From Sorghum bicolor (Eukaryota > Streptophyta > Magnoliopsida > Poales > Poaceae): a stretch of DNA of 64,000 nt. The translations under genes were made by a program, and so were the position numbers. Positions 23,477 to 34,860 of the stretch are shown piece after piece. The stretch is taken from contig NC_012876.2 in the NCBI RefSeq assembly GCF_000003195.3, positions 58,708,407 to 58,772,406 on the forward strand. The letters run 5' to 3'. The notes below the pieces were generated by a model, which saw only the letters and a program-made list of their open reading frames with translations, was not told the DNA's origin and ran no database searches. How positions within the stretch are numbered: position 1 is the stretch's first letter; each line of letters starts with the position of its first letter.

Positions 23477-23598
23477 TGCCACGCACTCCACCACTACGAG
23501 CACCACTCAAGCGGTCAAGCCAACACAATGCTTTTGTGCGCACAGGCATATATAGAAGCACAGCAATCCACACGATTTACAACTATATAATCCAAGAC

Positions 23599-24936
23599 AT
23601 GGCGCCGTCGTCTACTTTCATCTTGCTCCTCGCAACCTTCCTGGTCTCTTTGGCGGCTCCATCGGATGCCTCCACATTTGATCTCCGCGCCAAGCTCAAC
23701 CATCCCTACGCTGGCAGCTTGCTCTCGAACCACGACATGCTCCGTGACGCCGCCAGGGCGAGCAAGGCCCGGCGTGCGTGGAACGCGGCGAGTAGGGTGG
23801 CTAGAGCGAGCAACTACGGCACCATTGTGCCGATGCCGATCAGGCCGTTCGGCAGGTTGCACCATACACTGACCGTCAGCATCGGCACTCCACCACAGCC
23901 ACGCACACTCATCCTCGACACAGGCAGCGACCTCATCTGGACACAGTGCAAGCTCTTCGATACTAGACAACACCGCGAAAAACCTCTCTATGACCCTGCC
24001 AAGTCCTCCTCCTTTGCCGCCGCCCCTTGCGACGGCAGGCTGTGTGAGACGGGCAGCTTCAACACCAAGAACTGCTCGAGAAACAAGTGCATCTACACCT
24101 ACAACTACGGCAGCGCCACGACCAAAGGCGAGCTGGCGTCCGAGACCTTCACCTTCGGCGAGCACCGCAGGGTCTCGGTCTCCCTCGACTTCGGGTGCGG
24201 AAAGCTCACCTCCGGTAGCCTCCCCGGAGCCTCCGGCATCCTAGGGATCAGCCCGGACAGGTTGTCTTTGGTCTCGCAGCTGCAGATACCGAGGTTCTCC
24301 TACTGCCTCACTCCTTTCCTCGATCGCAATACGACTAGCCATATTTTCTTCGGGGCAATGGCCGACCTGTCCAAGTACAGGACCACAGGGCCAATCCAGA
24401 CGACCTCACTTGTGACCAACCCAGATGGCAGCAACTACTACTACTACGTGCCCTTGATCGGCATCTCTGTTGGGACGAAGAGGCTCAACGTGCCCGTGTC
24501 GAGCTTCGCCATTGGACGCGATGGCAGTGGTGGCACCTTCGTCGATTCAGGAGACACGACAGGCATGCTCCCGTCAGTGGTGATGGAGGCCCTTAAGGAG
24601 GCTATGGTGGAGGCCGTGAAGCTACCGGTTGTGAACGCCACGGACCATGGCTACGAGTACGAGCTTTGCTTCCAGCTGCCGAGGAACGGCGGCGGAGCTG
24701 TGGAGACGGCGGTGCAAGTGCCGCCGCTGGTGTACCACTTCGACGGTGGTGCCGCGATGTTGCTTCGGCGAGACAGCTACATGGTCGAGGTGAGTGCAGG
24801 AAGAATGTGCCTAGTGATCAGCTCGGGTGCCCGAGGGGCTATCATCGGCAACTATCAGCAACAGAATATGCACGTGCTCTTCGACGTGGAGAACCACGAG
24901 TTCTCCTTCGCGCCCACACAGTGCAATCAGATTTGA
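23599..24936 (+). CDS. Nepenthesin-like aspartic protease, gene 3, with altered second active-site motif
   Basis: Intronless 445-residue paralogue of gene 2. I chose the ATG at 23599 because it opens a clean signal peptide (about residues 1-25, FILLLATFLVSLAAPSDA). The in-frame ATG at 23476 would add 41 residues without signal character and overlaps a TATA box. Propeptide DLRAKLNHPYAGSLLS and the basic RASKARRAWNAASRV stretch match gene 2. The first catalytic motif DTGSDLIWTQC (Asp107) is intact. The second reads VDSGDTTGML (Asp316): the residue after Gly is Asp, where the family normally has Ser or Thr. Like gene 2 it lacks the APCxxC cysteine pair. The IIGNYQQQN block is present. It is either an active enzyme with changed properties or a weakened paralogue; the frame is fully open. 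Confidence 0.9.
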   Translation: MAPSSTFILLLATFLVSLAAPSDASTFDLRAKLNHPYAGSLLSNHDMLRDAARASKARRAWNAASRVARASNYGTIVPMPIRPFGRLHHTLTVSIGTPPQPRTLILDTGSDLIWTQCKLFDTRQHREKPLYDPAKSSSFAAAPCDGRLCETGSFNTKNCSRNKCIYTYNYGSATTKGELASETFTFGEHRRVSVSLDFGCGKLTSGSLPGASGILGISPDRLSLVSQLQIPRFSYCLTPFLDRNTTSHIFFGAMADLSKYRTTGPIQTTSLVTNPDGSNYYYYVPLIGISVGTKRLNVPVSSFAIGRDGSGGTFVDSGDTTGMLPSVVMEALKEAMVEAVKLPVVNATDHGYEYELCFQLPRNGGGAVETAVQVPPLVYHFDGGAAMLLRRDSYMVEVSAGRMCLVISSGARGAIIGNYQQQNMHVLFDVENHEFSFAPTQCNQI

Positions 24937-26774
24937 GGTGTGAAATGAGCCTCCACTTTGGAGTGGAGTAGCCGCCTAGTGCAGAAGTAATGATAGTTTC
25001 CAAGGAAATTGTCCATCATGCTTTAATTTCCTACTAGTGGATGCTGTCAGAATAATAAGTGGCATCTTTTGCAAATCACGTAAGTATATACTTGTCAGCT
25101 TTCAACTTTAGTGATGCAAGTGATCAAGAAACTATCAGATTATTATTTATTAAACGACAATGTTTTCTGAAAAAAATATTAAATTTTCAAAAGCATTACA
25201 TCGAATTTATACAAATTCTTGAAAATAATACTTACGATATCTGCCTTGAAAGAAACACAAGCCCCTTCAAGCGGAAGCTGTCAGTCCCTTTCTACATGGA
25301 GCAAAGCTTCTGTTGATGCTGACATTTAGGCTTTTACTGATGTTGATGCTGATACTGATTTGTTGTGAGAGAAAAATATTGTCTAGAACTGAAAAGTAGT
25401 GTTGATTAATTCAAACGAACTGCAAATATGCAACCATTTATTACTAAATGTAATAGGTTTTTTTAGTCAAGCAGTTGTGCATTGGTACATGGAGCAAAAA
25501 GAGCATTATCTCTCTCTTTTCGAACAATGACTAGTAGGGCTTCTTATAATAACCTCTGGTTGTACTCTCTTTTCTTAATATTTTTTAATTTAGTAGAGGC
25601 AGCCCTTCATATTCCATAAAAAATAAGAGACATATAGCCACCAAAAGAAAAAACCACATACACTTTACTGACTAACAATTCGAAAACTAAAATATGTCAT
25701 GTATCTAAAAAAATAAGATAACATTTTCCACCTGTGCCAAGTATGTGAAGGCCTGAAGCCATAGAAACCAAATCATATATATCCAACTTTTGAAGAATAG
25801 CCCAAATTATGAGCTTGTCAATAACCAAGAAGTTAACCTACAAAGAATAAAATTATTTCTCTCGTGCACTTGCTATCATATGAGGAGCGCATAAAGAAGT
25901 GCTCAAAATTTCTTATATGCATGTGTCTGTGACTTTAGGTCGCTTTTATCTTCATATGAGCACAAGTACAAATAGCTTCAAGCCATTTAGGGTGATTTGG
26001 CATGTGAGCACAATGGTACAAATAGTTTCAAGCCATTTAGAGTGGTTTGTTTGGTGGGATGGGCCAGAATGGGATGGAGCGGCTCCGTCTTAAGTGTTGT
26101 TTTGGTTGAGGAGCTGGAGCCTGGAGGGATGGAATGACTTCTAAACAATAATATTCCTTTAAATTCTAGGATGAGCTTGCTCTAAAAAATATCAACAAAA
26201 CGCACTTAGCACTCACGTTATCTTCCTCTGTGTGTGCTGCCTAAGCGAGCGAGGGCTAGGACTAGTAGCCGCGAATGGCTGGGCGTAGGCAGCGGCGACA
26301 GTGGAGCAAGCCGAGGTCCACGACGGCGGTGCAGGCTAGGGGTGCAGGGGTATGCCGGGGGCACGAGGAGGACTATGGCCGACAACATGGATGCGTCAAG
26401 GTCAACGGCTGACGGCTCTAGGAGAAGAACGAAGAGAGAAAAGAGAAGAAGTTATGTTTCTATGACAGGTAGACCCCATAGTTTTTTTGAAAAAATTGGA
26501 GGGGTTTTTAAACCCCTGCAGTAAATTATTTATTGAAAAGGATAAAAAATAAGAACCAGTTCAGGTACAAAAACAACAGAGATAAAAAAAAGAGAGAAAA
26601 ACGGTAGACCCCATAGTTGATAGGGTTAACGGATCTGTTACCTTATTCATCTCATCCCTCCAACAAAGCACTAAAAAAACATAACAGCAACATCCTTCCA
26701 ACCAAACACTAGAATAACCATTCTATCCCTAAAATAGGAATGGAACAGTTCCATTCTACCTCAGCTCTTCAACC
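24937..26774. other. Intergenic sequence downstream of the protease pair
   Basis: No supported gene. From about 26030 to 26715, gtttggtgggatggg and ccttccaaccaaacac hint at the inverted ends of an old Tourist-like element. Inside it, 26479-26600 resembles the reversed 3' end of a LINE (gttttttt then gaggggtttttaaacccctgcag). Confidence 0.4.
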
Positions 26775-27020
26775 GGGCCTTGTTTAGTTTCTAAAAAAAA
26801 TTACAAATTTTTTTCAAATTTTCCGTTGCATCGAATCTTTAGACGTATGTATGGAGTATTAAATATAGACAAAAATAAAAACTAATTGCACAGTTTGGTC
26901 GGAATTGACGAGACGAATCTTTTGAGACTAGTTAGTCCATGATTAGACAATATTTGTCAAATATAAACGAAAATGCTACAGTGTCGATTTCCCAAATTTT
27001 GTTGGAACTAAACAAGGCCC
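26775..27020. mobile_element. MITE, GGGCCTTGTTTAGTT family (copy 3)
   Basis: Perfect inverted ends GGGCCTTGTTTAGTT and AACTAAACAAGGCCC, 246 bp, with the same internal blocks as copy 1. No clear target duplication. Confidence 0.82.
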
Positions 27021-27077
27021 AAATGCACCCTTAGAGCTTATTTGGTATGGCTCTCGAAAGGACTCCGCTCTGAACTA

Positions 27078-27269
27078 GGCCTTGTTTAGTCACATCGAAT
27101 CTTGCGGCACATACATAGAGCATTAAATATATATATGAAAACAAAAACTAATTGTACAGTTTACCTGTAAATTGTGAGACGAATCTTTTAAGTCTATTTA
27201 CTCCATAATTAGACAATATTTGTCAAATAAAAATAAAAGTGCTACAATTTTTTTAGAACTAAACAAGGC
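27078..27269. mobile_element. MITE, GGCCTTGTTTAG family (copy 4, internally deleted)
   Basis: Ends ggccttgtttagt and actaaacaaggc, with CTA on both sides (27075-27077, 27270-27272). About 50 bp next to the left end is missing compared with copies 1-3. Its right end abuts the LINE remnant. Confidence 0.78.
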
Positions 27270-27273
27270 CTAA

Positions 27274-28567
27274 GTGATATTGAACATCACTGTCAAAAAT
27301 GGCTTCACCGAAGGAGAACTTGGGGAGCTAGAGGCACTTTTGCAAAACAAAAGGCCAAAAGCTGCTTGGACTATGGTTTGTAAGTCAAAGAAAGAAGGTG
27401 GATTGGGGGTGCTGGACCTTAAAACACAAAATGAAGCCTTGCTTCTCAAACACTTGATGAAATTTTTCAATAGAGAAGATATACCATGGGTCGCTCTTGT
27501 CTGGGAAAGCTACTATGAGGCTGGAAGTTTACCATCTTCGTCATCTAAGAAAGGCTCATTTTGGTGGAGGGACATTCTGAAATTAACAGACAAATTCAAG
27601 GGTTTGGCTGCGGTTAATATTAATAATGCAAGATCTTGCTATCTTTGGACAGACTTATGGAACAGCAAAGTTCCAATGCAGGCATATCTAGAGCTTTTCT
27701 CTTTTGTCAAATCAAGTTCAACAATACTAGCTGAGGCAATTTCAAGGGAAAACATTCTGGATTTCTTTAACCTGCCACTGTCACAGCAGGCTTTTCTCCA
27801 ACTAAATCAGCTGCAACAGGATTTCCATCAGTTGGCTCTAAACGAACAATCTGATTCCTGGACTTGTATTTGGAATTCTGGAAAGTTTTCAGTGGCAAGA
27901 GCATACAAACAATTAAGTGGTCATAGGACAATTCACAAAAGCTTCAAATGGGTTTGGAACAGTTCATGTCAAAATAAACACAAAGTTTTTGCCTGGCTGT
28001 TTCTTAAGGACAGATTAAGCACCAGAGAGCTCTTAAAGAGGAAAAATATGGAACTGCAAGATTACAGTTGTGTACTCTGTAGTTCCTTGACTGAGGAATC
28101 TCTACTTCATTTAATGGTTCAATGCCCCTTTGCCTCAACCTGCTGGAATTAGATTGGTTTGCAAGTTTCTGACCAGCAAGACCTATTTCAGAATCTGGAG
28201 AGTTTCAGAAGACAGCTGCAAGTTCCCTTCTACATGGAAATCATTATACTCATGTGTTGGGCCATCTGGCATGTAAGGAATGGCCTCATCTTCAATAACA
28301 GATTGCCTACGATCAATGAAGCCAAAAGACTCTTCAAGTCTGAAATGGTGCTACTTTTGGTGCGTGCAAGAAGAAGTTACTTTCCCTGGATTGAATTATG
28401 GATAAACAATCTAGTGTAATTTTCTTAGTTTGGTTGATTTTCTTCATTTATTTTTTTGTTTCCTGATTTGTCTCCCCCCTCCCCTCCTCTTAGCTCTGTA
28501 AAAACGCTTCTTTTTTTGTCTTTTTAATTCACCAGTAGAGGTGCGCCCCTCCTGTTCATTCAAAAAA
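27274..28567 (+). pseudogene. 5'-truncated LINE: C-terminal ORF2 region with zf-RVT domain, one in-frame stop
   Basis: A long open stretch 27274-28152 encodes the C-terminal part of a plant L1-type ORF2. Visible motifs are KKEGGLGVLDL, then FKWVWNSSCQNKHKVFAWLFLKDRLSTRELLKRK, and the zf-RVT pattern CVLCSSLTEESLLHLMVQCPFASTCW. A TAG at 28150-28152 breaks it, and the same frame continues 28153-28419 (FYMEIIILMCWAIWHVRNGLIF). A T-rich 3' UTR follows, ending in an A-run at about 28560-28567. The 5' part with endonuclease and reverse transcriptase is absent: the element starts right beside MITE copy 4. It appears to be a fairly young dead copy. Confidence 0.85.
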
Positions 28568-28936
28568 AAGGAGAAACCAAATTGTGGCTTCTTACGGATT
28601 CGCCTGAGATGTTGTATCCCTCCTCTGCGTGCTCCTTGCTCGGCTACGAGGCGACGGCGGCGCGGTGCTTCACCATCAGAGCAAGGCATGCGAACGGCAG
28701 CGCAAGCACCTGTGCTATGCGGGTGACTGGCGTCGTGGGCAGGCGTGCGGCAGCGTAGGAGAAGGCAAGCGCGGCGCAGGCGAGGGCGATGGCGAGCTGC
28801 GCCATGTGCAAGCAGAGGAGCGGTGGCGTGAGGTGTTCTTGGAAGGGAGTAGAGGGAGGGTGTCAGGCCATATGGGCCTTGGGTTCTTGGCCCAAAATGG
28901 TGTCTGGTTTAGCCTTATTTTTATCTTAAAGAATAA
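28568..28936. other. GC-rich sequence between the LINE and a Helitron-like end
   Basis: No supported gene. The segment gtgaggtgttcttggaagg...gggagtagagggagggtgtcagg (28827-28866) has a close counterpart at 33414-33460. Confidence 0.4.
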
Positions 28937-28966
28937 CTAGGTAGCATGCCCGTGCGTTGCTACGGG
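28937..28966 (-). mobile_element. Helitron-like 3' terminus (reverse orientation)
   Basis: Read on the minus strand, a hairpin CCCGT...ACGGG (28949-28966) stands about 8 bases before a terminal CTAG (28937-28940), followed by T. A GC hairpin just before CTRR with an A/T insertion point is the Helitron 3' signature. The matching 5' TC end, which should lie to the right, was not found, so the extent is unknown. The next 4 kb could be its cargo. Confidence 0.45.
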
Positions 28967-29239
28967 ATAGCTAATATTTTATATTAAAAGCACATAGATC
29001 ACATGATAAGATAACAATACTGTAAAAATTAAATACCAACATTAAAATAACATTTAATTCAAAAAATAAAGTTCATGAAATTAACACAATAGCGGAAAAT
29101 AACATTTAACAGCTCGAATAAATATCTTGTTCACCTGAAAAAAATTGAAGTGAGATGCTACCAATTCACAGTGTATCCAAGGTGTTGTAGCAAAATTTCA
29201 ACAATTCTAAAAGTTCAAACCTGACGAAGAACTTCCAAA

Positions 29240-29444
29240 GCATTGCCTTGTGTAACATCACCTAGGATAGTACAACAAGACCAGGACCAGGAAATGGGTG
29301 CCACTTCAATAATGAATCTGGGACATTCAAAATACTCCCCAACTTCCACACCTACAGACATTAAAAAAATTACAAAAATAATAAAAATACTTCATCATAA
29401 CACACCTGATCATGCATTAAACTAAGAAAAATTATAAACTATAT
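29240..29444 (+). repeat. Direct repeat, left copy
   Basis: The segment gcattgccttgtgtaacat...cacctgatc...aaactaagaaaaatta recurs at 31759-31952 with substitutions and small gaps, 2.5 kb away in the same orientation. Confidence 0.75.
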
Positions 29445-31758
29445 GAAACAATAATCATTAATCTGTAGCTGTAGCACCCAACAAATTCAGATCTGGTAAG
29501 ATCATTGGCTTGTATTGCTTATTTTCATTAGTTAAAATATTGTAAAAAGGAAATGAAAGGAAATTGTCGGTTGGTTGGGAATGGCACAACCTTAGTGGCC
29601 TGCAGGCCTAAGTTTCTCTTCTTCTCCTCTCCTATCACTTGTTACATCAAGTAGGACTTCTTGCCAGTTGAATGGTATGTGATCTGACTCTTTGAGCATG
29701 ACCAAAATAATCATCGAACATTAGTTCTCGTGTGTAAACTATTTGACAGCAATGCAGTCGCCAGCACATATTGTCAACAAGCATTCTAAAAATACACATG
29801 GCTACAATTTGTATTGTTTGATTGCTTAAAATTTATTTATGCAAGACCACACTTTCAGTGGTATGGAAAGGTTTCACTATTGTCACTTTGTTAGGTTGAG
29901 TAAATCACCCTCTCTATCCCACAAACAAACATAAAGGTTAGAATGAACAGATTGAGCAGCGTGTGAATTTTACATGATCTCCAGGAATAGGAACATGACT
30001 TTGGTTTCTTTAGAAAGTAAATGAACCTGCATGAAGATCAAGATATGGGGAGCTTGATACGAGATGCATCGAGCCTGCTACTGCACAGCTCTCATCGATG
30101 CGTCAAGCCTGCTATTGTAGTTCAAGTCAACTTGGAATAGAGATCACCTGCAGGAATTTTAGCAAAGAGATCAAAGAAACAGACAAAGAAAAATAGAACA
30201 ATCTTTATATTTTTGAAAGGTTGATAATTTCAAGTGCTATCAATAGATTTTTTGAAACAGACACACATTAAAGCACACAGTCCAACTTGTAAGATTGATA
30301 TCTCAATTATAATAATTCCAATTCATTGCTTGTTTGTCATAAAATAATCTTAAATCAAATCTCATCTATCCATACCAGTTCTATAATGTTCTGGGCTCAT
30401 TTGAATATACCAAAATACACCCAGTCTGTGAGCATCGTAAGGCATCATACCAAAATACACCCAGAGGCCAGAGCAGGAAGCATTGCAAGGCATCATACCT
30501 TTGGATGGAATGCATTTTGGTATAGTAGAATTCTGGTCAACTTTCTTCTCTAGTGTTTTGAATAAAGCTTTGCATCTATTTCCCTGCCTCTGAAGCATTT
30601 GCATCACTTTTTTTCCAAAAAAAAGAAGAAAAAAACATCATAGGATGTCTAGATCCTCTGCCGATAGAATACATAATCCACTATACCCATGAATTATACC
30701 CATGGGTTTAAATTTGATATTTGGTGGATACTAAGGCAACATAACCTAGATAGCAGTGAAGCAGCAGGAAAATATGAGTCCCAAAGGTTTAAGTGTTGGG
30801 ACCACCGTTGCAAGATCCTACAGCGTGAACCACATGTTATGGTCAAAAATAGTAATCACTACAATGTTCAATTACCCTCATACACAAGCAAAAAGAAGAT
30901 CCCAAACTTATCTGTAACAGATCAAACACTTTGAAAGTTTTCATCCACACCCACAACTCAAATCTCATTCCACTAAATGCAATAATAAAAAGAACTTGTT
31001 TTTTACTTACCACGGGTGACACTTTGAAAATTTGATTTGTTATCAGGTAATGAAGCAACACCTGGTCAAATTCCTTCATTTGGAGTGCCCCAAATTCTGC
31101 AAACAAACAACTTTCATAGAACTATCTGAGTTATATCAATGCAACCAACTGTGTCAAATCCTCTAGGGAGTTTGTACTGTAAAGAGACCACACTGCCAAC
31201 TAAACAGTGGGCTTTGTGGAAAAGATTTAGTAGGCAAAATTTTGTTCACATCACACCATTAGTAATCTCATTATTACTTAGCGAAACCATCAAAGTTACT
31301 GAAAACTCTACTTCAGTAATCTCAGATAGGACCACTCATATCTGTGCAGCTAGTACACATCAGTCAGAGAATACGTGAAGTTTCAGGTTTAGTACAGGCA
31401 GGTTAAGTCCTCTAGCCTTTTTCCATCTACTTATTCTATCTGTAGTTTGTGTTCTCTTCCTAGAAAGTAAAAGTCAGAGAAAGAAATGCACCCTGGATGG
31501 GATTTTAGGGAGCAAATGGCAAGAAGATGTATGTGCTGAACTCCCCTAATACTGATCACATATTTGGTAAGGAAATATGTGCGGAATAGACTCCAGATGA
31601 ATGGCAAATCCATACCATGGAGTCCTTTGTCATAGAAGTTAACTGTAAACAAGATGTTCTACTTCTAACCACAGGGAGTCTAGGACATCAATCCACTATC
31701 TACTAATCAGTATAACCTCCAAAAGGTACATTTTAGGTTGCTACCATCCTAGAGTTCA

Positions 31759-31952
31759 GCATTGCCTTGTGTAACATGACTTAGCACACATACAACAAGA
31801 CCAGGAAATGGGTGTCACTTAAAAAATGAATCTAGGACATTCAAAATACTACCCAACTTCCGCACCTGCAGATATTAAAAAAAATTGTCATGGTTCCTTC
31901 CATCATAACACACCTGATCAATGTACTAAACTAAGAAAAATTACAAATTATA
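31759..31952 (+). repeat. Direct repeat, right copy
   Basis: Diverged second copy of 29240-29444. Shared words include caagaccagga, aaatgggtg, gaatct, gacattcaaaatact and ataacacacctgatca. Confidence 0.75.
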
Positions 31953-33300
31953 TTACACGAATTAATTTAAATTGGTACCTCATCTTTGAATAGGAGCTTG
32001 AGTGGTTCGATGAGTTTTAACTTCATACTTTTTGGAAGGCCACCAGTATTGTGATGGCTTTTGATGGTGTGGGAATTTGTCCTTCCACTCCCAGGAGGTG
32101 GGCATGATTCAATTACATCAGTGTACAATGACCTTTGAACTAAATGTTAAGGCCTTTTTCCTATCTTCTGTTCTAGCTTGTGAGCAAAGTCATCAAAGAC
32201 AACGATGGATTCCCTGCCAAGAATCTTTATTTTCTGCTCTGGGCCTTCGATATCAGCTCCTTTTTCTCTCGAACATGTTCCAAGCCTGAACAAACCTATT
32301 CCACAGAGCGTTCTCCCATTTTCTTTCATAGATTGGAAGCAACGCTGAATTATTGCACAAACTTTGTGACAAGAACAAAATAGATGAGACGTACAAATTT
32401 GAGAGCTTTGCCACAAGTCGCATCCAATCAGATTGAGACAGAAATAATTGAGGAGATTAGAAGAATTTGAGGGAAGAGGAATCAAGGCGGGTGAAGGTAG
32501 CTAGGAGCCCAGAAGGCAGAACTCACCTTGGCTGGAGCCTTCGTAGGTGCCGCAGTCTTGTCCTCCGCTATCGCTGCAACGGCGGCGTCCTTAAATCTCG
32601 CCAGTGATGTGTCCTCAGCAGGGGCGGCGAGATCCCCGCAATCACAGGCGGCGGCAGGTACCCTTCCACGACTTCCTTGGCTGCGACATACTCCTCCCCT
32701 ACGATCTCATCCTCTGTGCAAGTGGTGCCCTCGCAACCGGCGTCATCCATCGTGGTGCCTAGATCCGGAGGCCGCACCTCCCGCAACCGTTGTGGGCACG
32801 TCGCAGCCATCCAACCTCCAGCAGCACCGGCGTGCGTGAACAGTAGGTGTGTAGAGCCGGGTAGGGTGGGGTAGGGCGGGACGGAGCGGGGCATTGGCTC
32901 GGCGGGGGAGAGGCAGTGTGGCGACATGGATGGGCAGGACGGATGGCGGCGTGCGTGATGGAGCAGGAGGGCAGGTGCCCGTGATTGACGGGGTAGTATG
33001 GGGAGGGAGGGAGCGCGGATCGCAGGGAACGGACGGACCGACGGACGGACTCAGAATGTCGCAGCAAGAGGAGGTCTTACTTTTATTTTTTTAGTTGTAG
33101 AAGATTTAAATATGATTGACCTTGTTTTTCAGAAAAAAAAAAGATTGACTTTAATTATGACCAATATTATGACTACAACTAAAGCAAATAATAATAATAA
33201 ACGGGGGTGCAATGAACGTTCATCCGTTCTAGAAAAATAGAATAAGCGCTAAATATCATTTAGAGAAGCCACCACTAGTTATTTTGAAGGCGCCGGAGCC

Positions 33301-34860
33301 TTCTCAAATAGGCTGGCAGCGGCAAGCGTTGCACGGATGAGGGCGAGCGACGGCAACAGAGCCAGGTGCGAATTAAACACTGGCGGCGGCAACATGTGTG
33401 AGAGGAGAAGTGGTGGCATGCGATGTTCTCGGGAGGGAGTAGAGGGAGGGTGTCAGGGTTACAAACATTTGGCATCATTTATCCGTTCTTAAAAATAGAA
33501 TAAGTCCTTTTGCCACGTCGCCTTATTTAGAGAAGTCACTTTTAAAAAAGTGATAGAGCCAAAGTTGTTTTTAAAGGAAACAGAGCCCCGCTCGATAAGC
33601 TATTAATATTCCTATGGTGCATCATGGCATCTCAATCTTTTGTTAATCTAGTACCACCTAAAATATAGCAACCACTTTCGTCCAACAAAATTCATGCACA
33701 CATCTCCTAATCTTTCACAGAGTTGGATACGACAAGAAGGGACGGAGCTTAACGGGATGAGAGATGGCTCCTCCATATAGGTTTATCGACCCAAAAGACC
33801 GTGGTGGCCAACCTCCAATCACCACGTACTTCCTCCGTACTAGATATACTTGATGTCCTGGGCTCTTATTATGATTTTATAAAGAATGACGCTCTGACCT
33901 CTGAAGGGGGTCCGATGGACTAGAATGTCCTTGTGGTTCGGCCTTCCGCCTCGATCGACTGAAGTTGCATGCGCATCTCGGTCCCCGCCCCCAACTGCGC
34001 GCTTGGTGGCCTCGTTCCACGCCTGCATTCAATCGACGTTGTCGCATGCTTCGTATCCCGCATTCACTTTCCATGCAAAATCACGTCCAAGTAAAAAAAG
34101 GCGCAGGCCACGAGAATCCCCCCCCCCCCGCCGCCGCCGTCCTCGCCCACGAGCGCCTCGAAACCAGCTCCGATAACCAGTAGAGCAGACAATCTTTCAT
34201 GTCCAGGATATACCTGCGCCTCTATTTGATATGGGCAAAACCAAAAGATTATTCCCTAATTAATGACTCCTTGGTAAGCACAATCATATCCTAAACATCA
34301 TGTATTTCTAGTATGGAGGAGTATGCAGACTTGCGGAGACGTGTTTAGCAGACAAGGCTAGCTCCAGGCCAGCCCCCCAATTGTGTCGTGTTGTCGCTAC
34401 CGTGGCGGCCGACCCGTAGCTCCTGGCGGCCACGGTCAAGGTGATGATTGCCTCCTGGTGCCCCACAGCTCAGCTGACCAGCACCTCGTCAACCTCTACT
34501 CTAAGCTCGACCTCCCAATCGCCGCCACCGCAACGTTGGTTGCGGACCCCCCCCCCCTCTTGGTGTCCAACACGGCCTTCATCTCCGAGTCAACAAGAAT
34601 CCAACACAACAAGAACGCAAAGGACTATTTGACTATTGTTGCTTGCGGTCTTGCCGACTCAATACCCTTAGGATGTTGTTAAAATTAGAACATAATTGCT
34701 CTTATTAGTTCTAGCCATGCAGAAAATTAAATTTGTAATATTGATGTTCCCAACATCATGTTTGAAGATAGATTTCTTTTTTTAACATGTTCAGAATAGC
34801 ATTATCATGGTATTATTTATTCCGTACAACACACCCGCATTTATCTAGTCATTACTAGTT
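33301..34860. other. Unassigned intergenic sequence
   Basis: Two copies of a block (atccgttct...aaaatagaataag...ttagagaag) occur at about 33220-33298 and 33480-33560, in the same orientation. A C-run beside a CCG repeat is at 34120-34140. The segment 34383-34680 has a GC-rich open frame like an exon fragment but no domain I recognise. Confidence 0.35.

Larger units (their letters stand above)
28967..33300. other. Long unassigned region, possibly Helitron cargo
   Basis: No gene that I recognise. The left part is AT-rich with intron-like character. The right end (32520-33060) is GC-rich with open frames on both strands, as a minus-strand first exon would look. A minus-strand stretch at about 32147-32485 reads as a charged segment (ending KLEQKIGKRP), but I cannot assign it. 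Contains a 200-bp direct repeat (29240 and 31759) and a two-copy repeat of ataccaaaatacacccag with aggcatcat (30405-30500). Confidence 0.35.

Noticed and set aside
23476..23598. Upstream in-frame ATG of protease gene 3
   Set aside because: It overlaps a TATA-like box and would place 41 non-signal residues before a good signal peptide.
34383..34682. 99-codon frame as a small gene
   Set aside because: No recognisable motif, and it is preceded and followed by repeat-like sequence.
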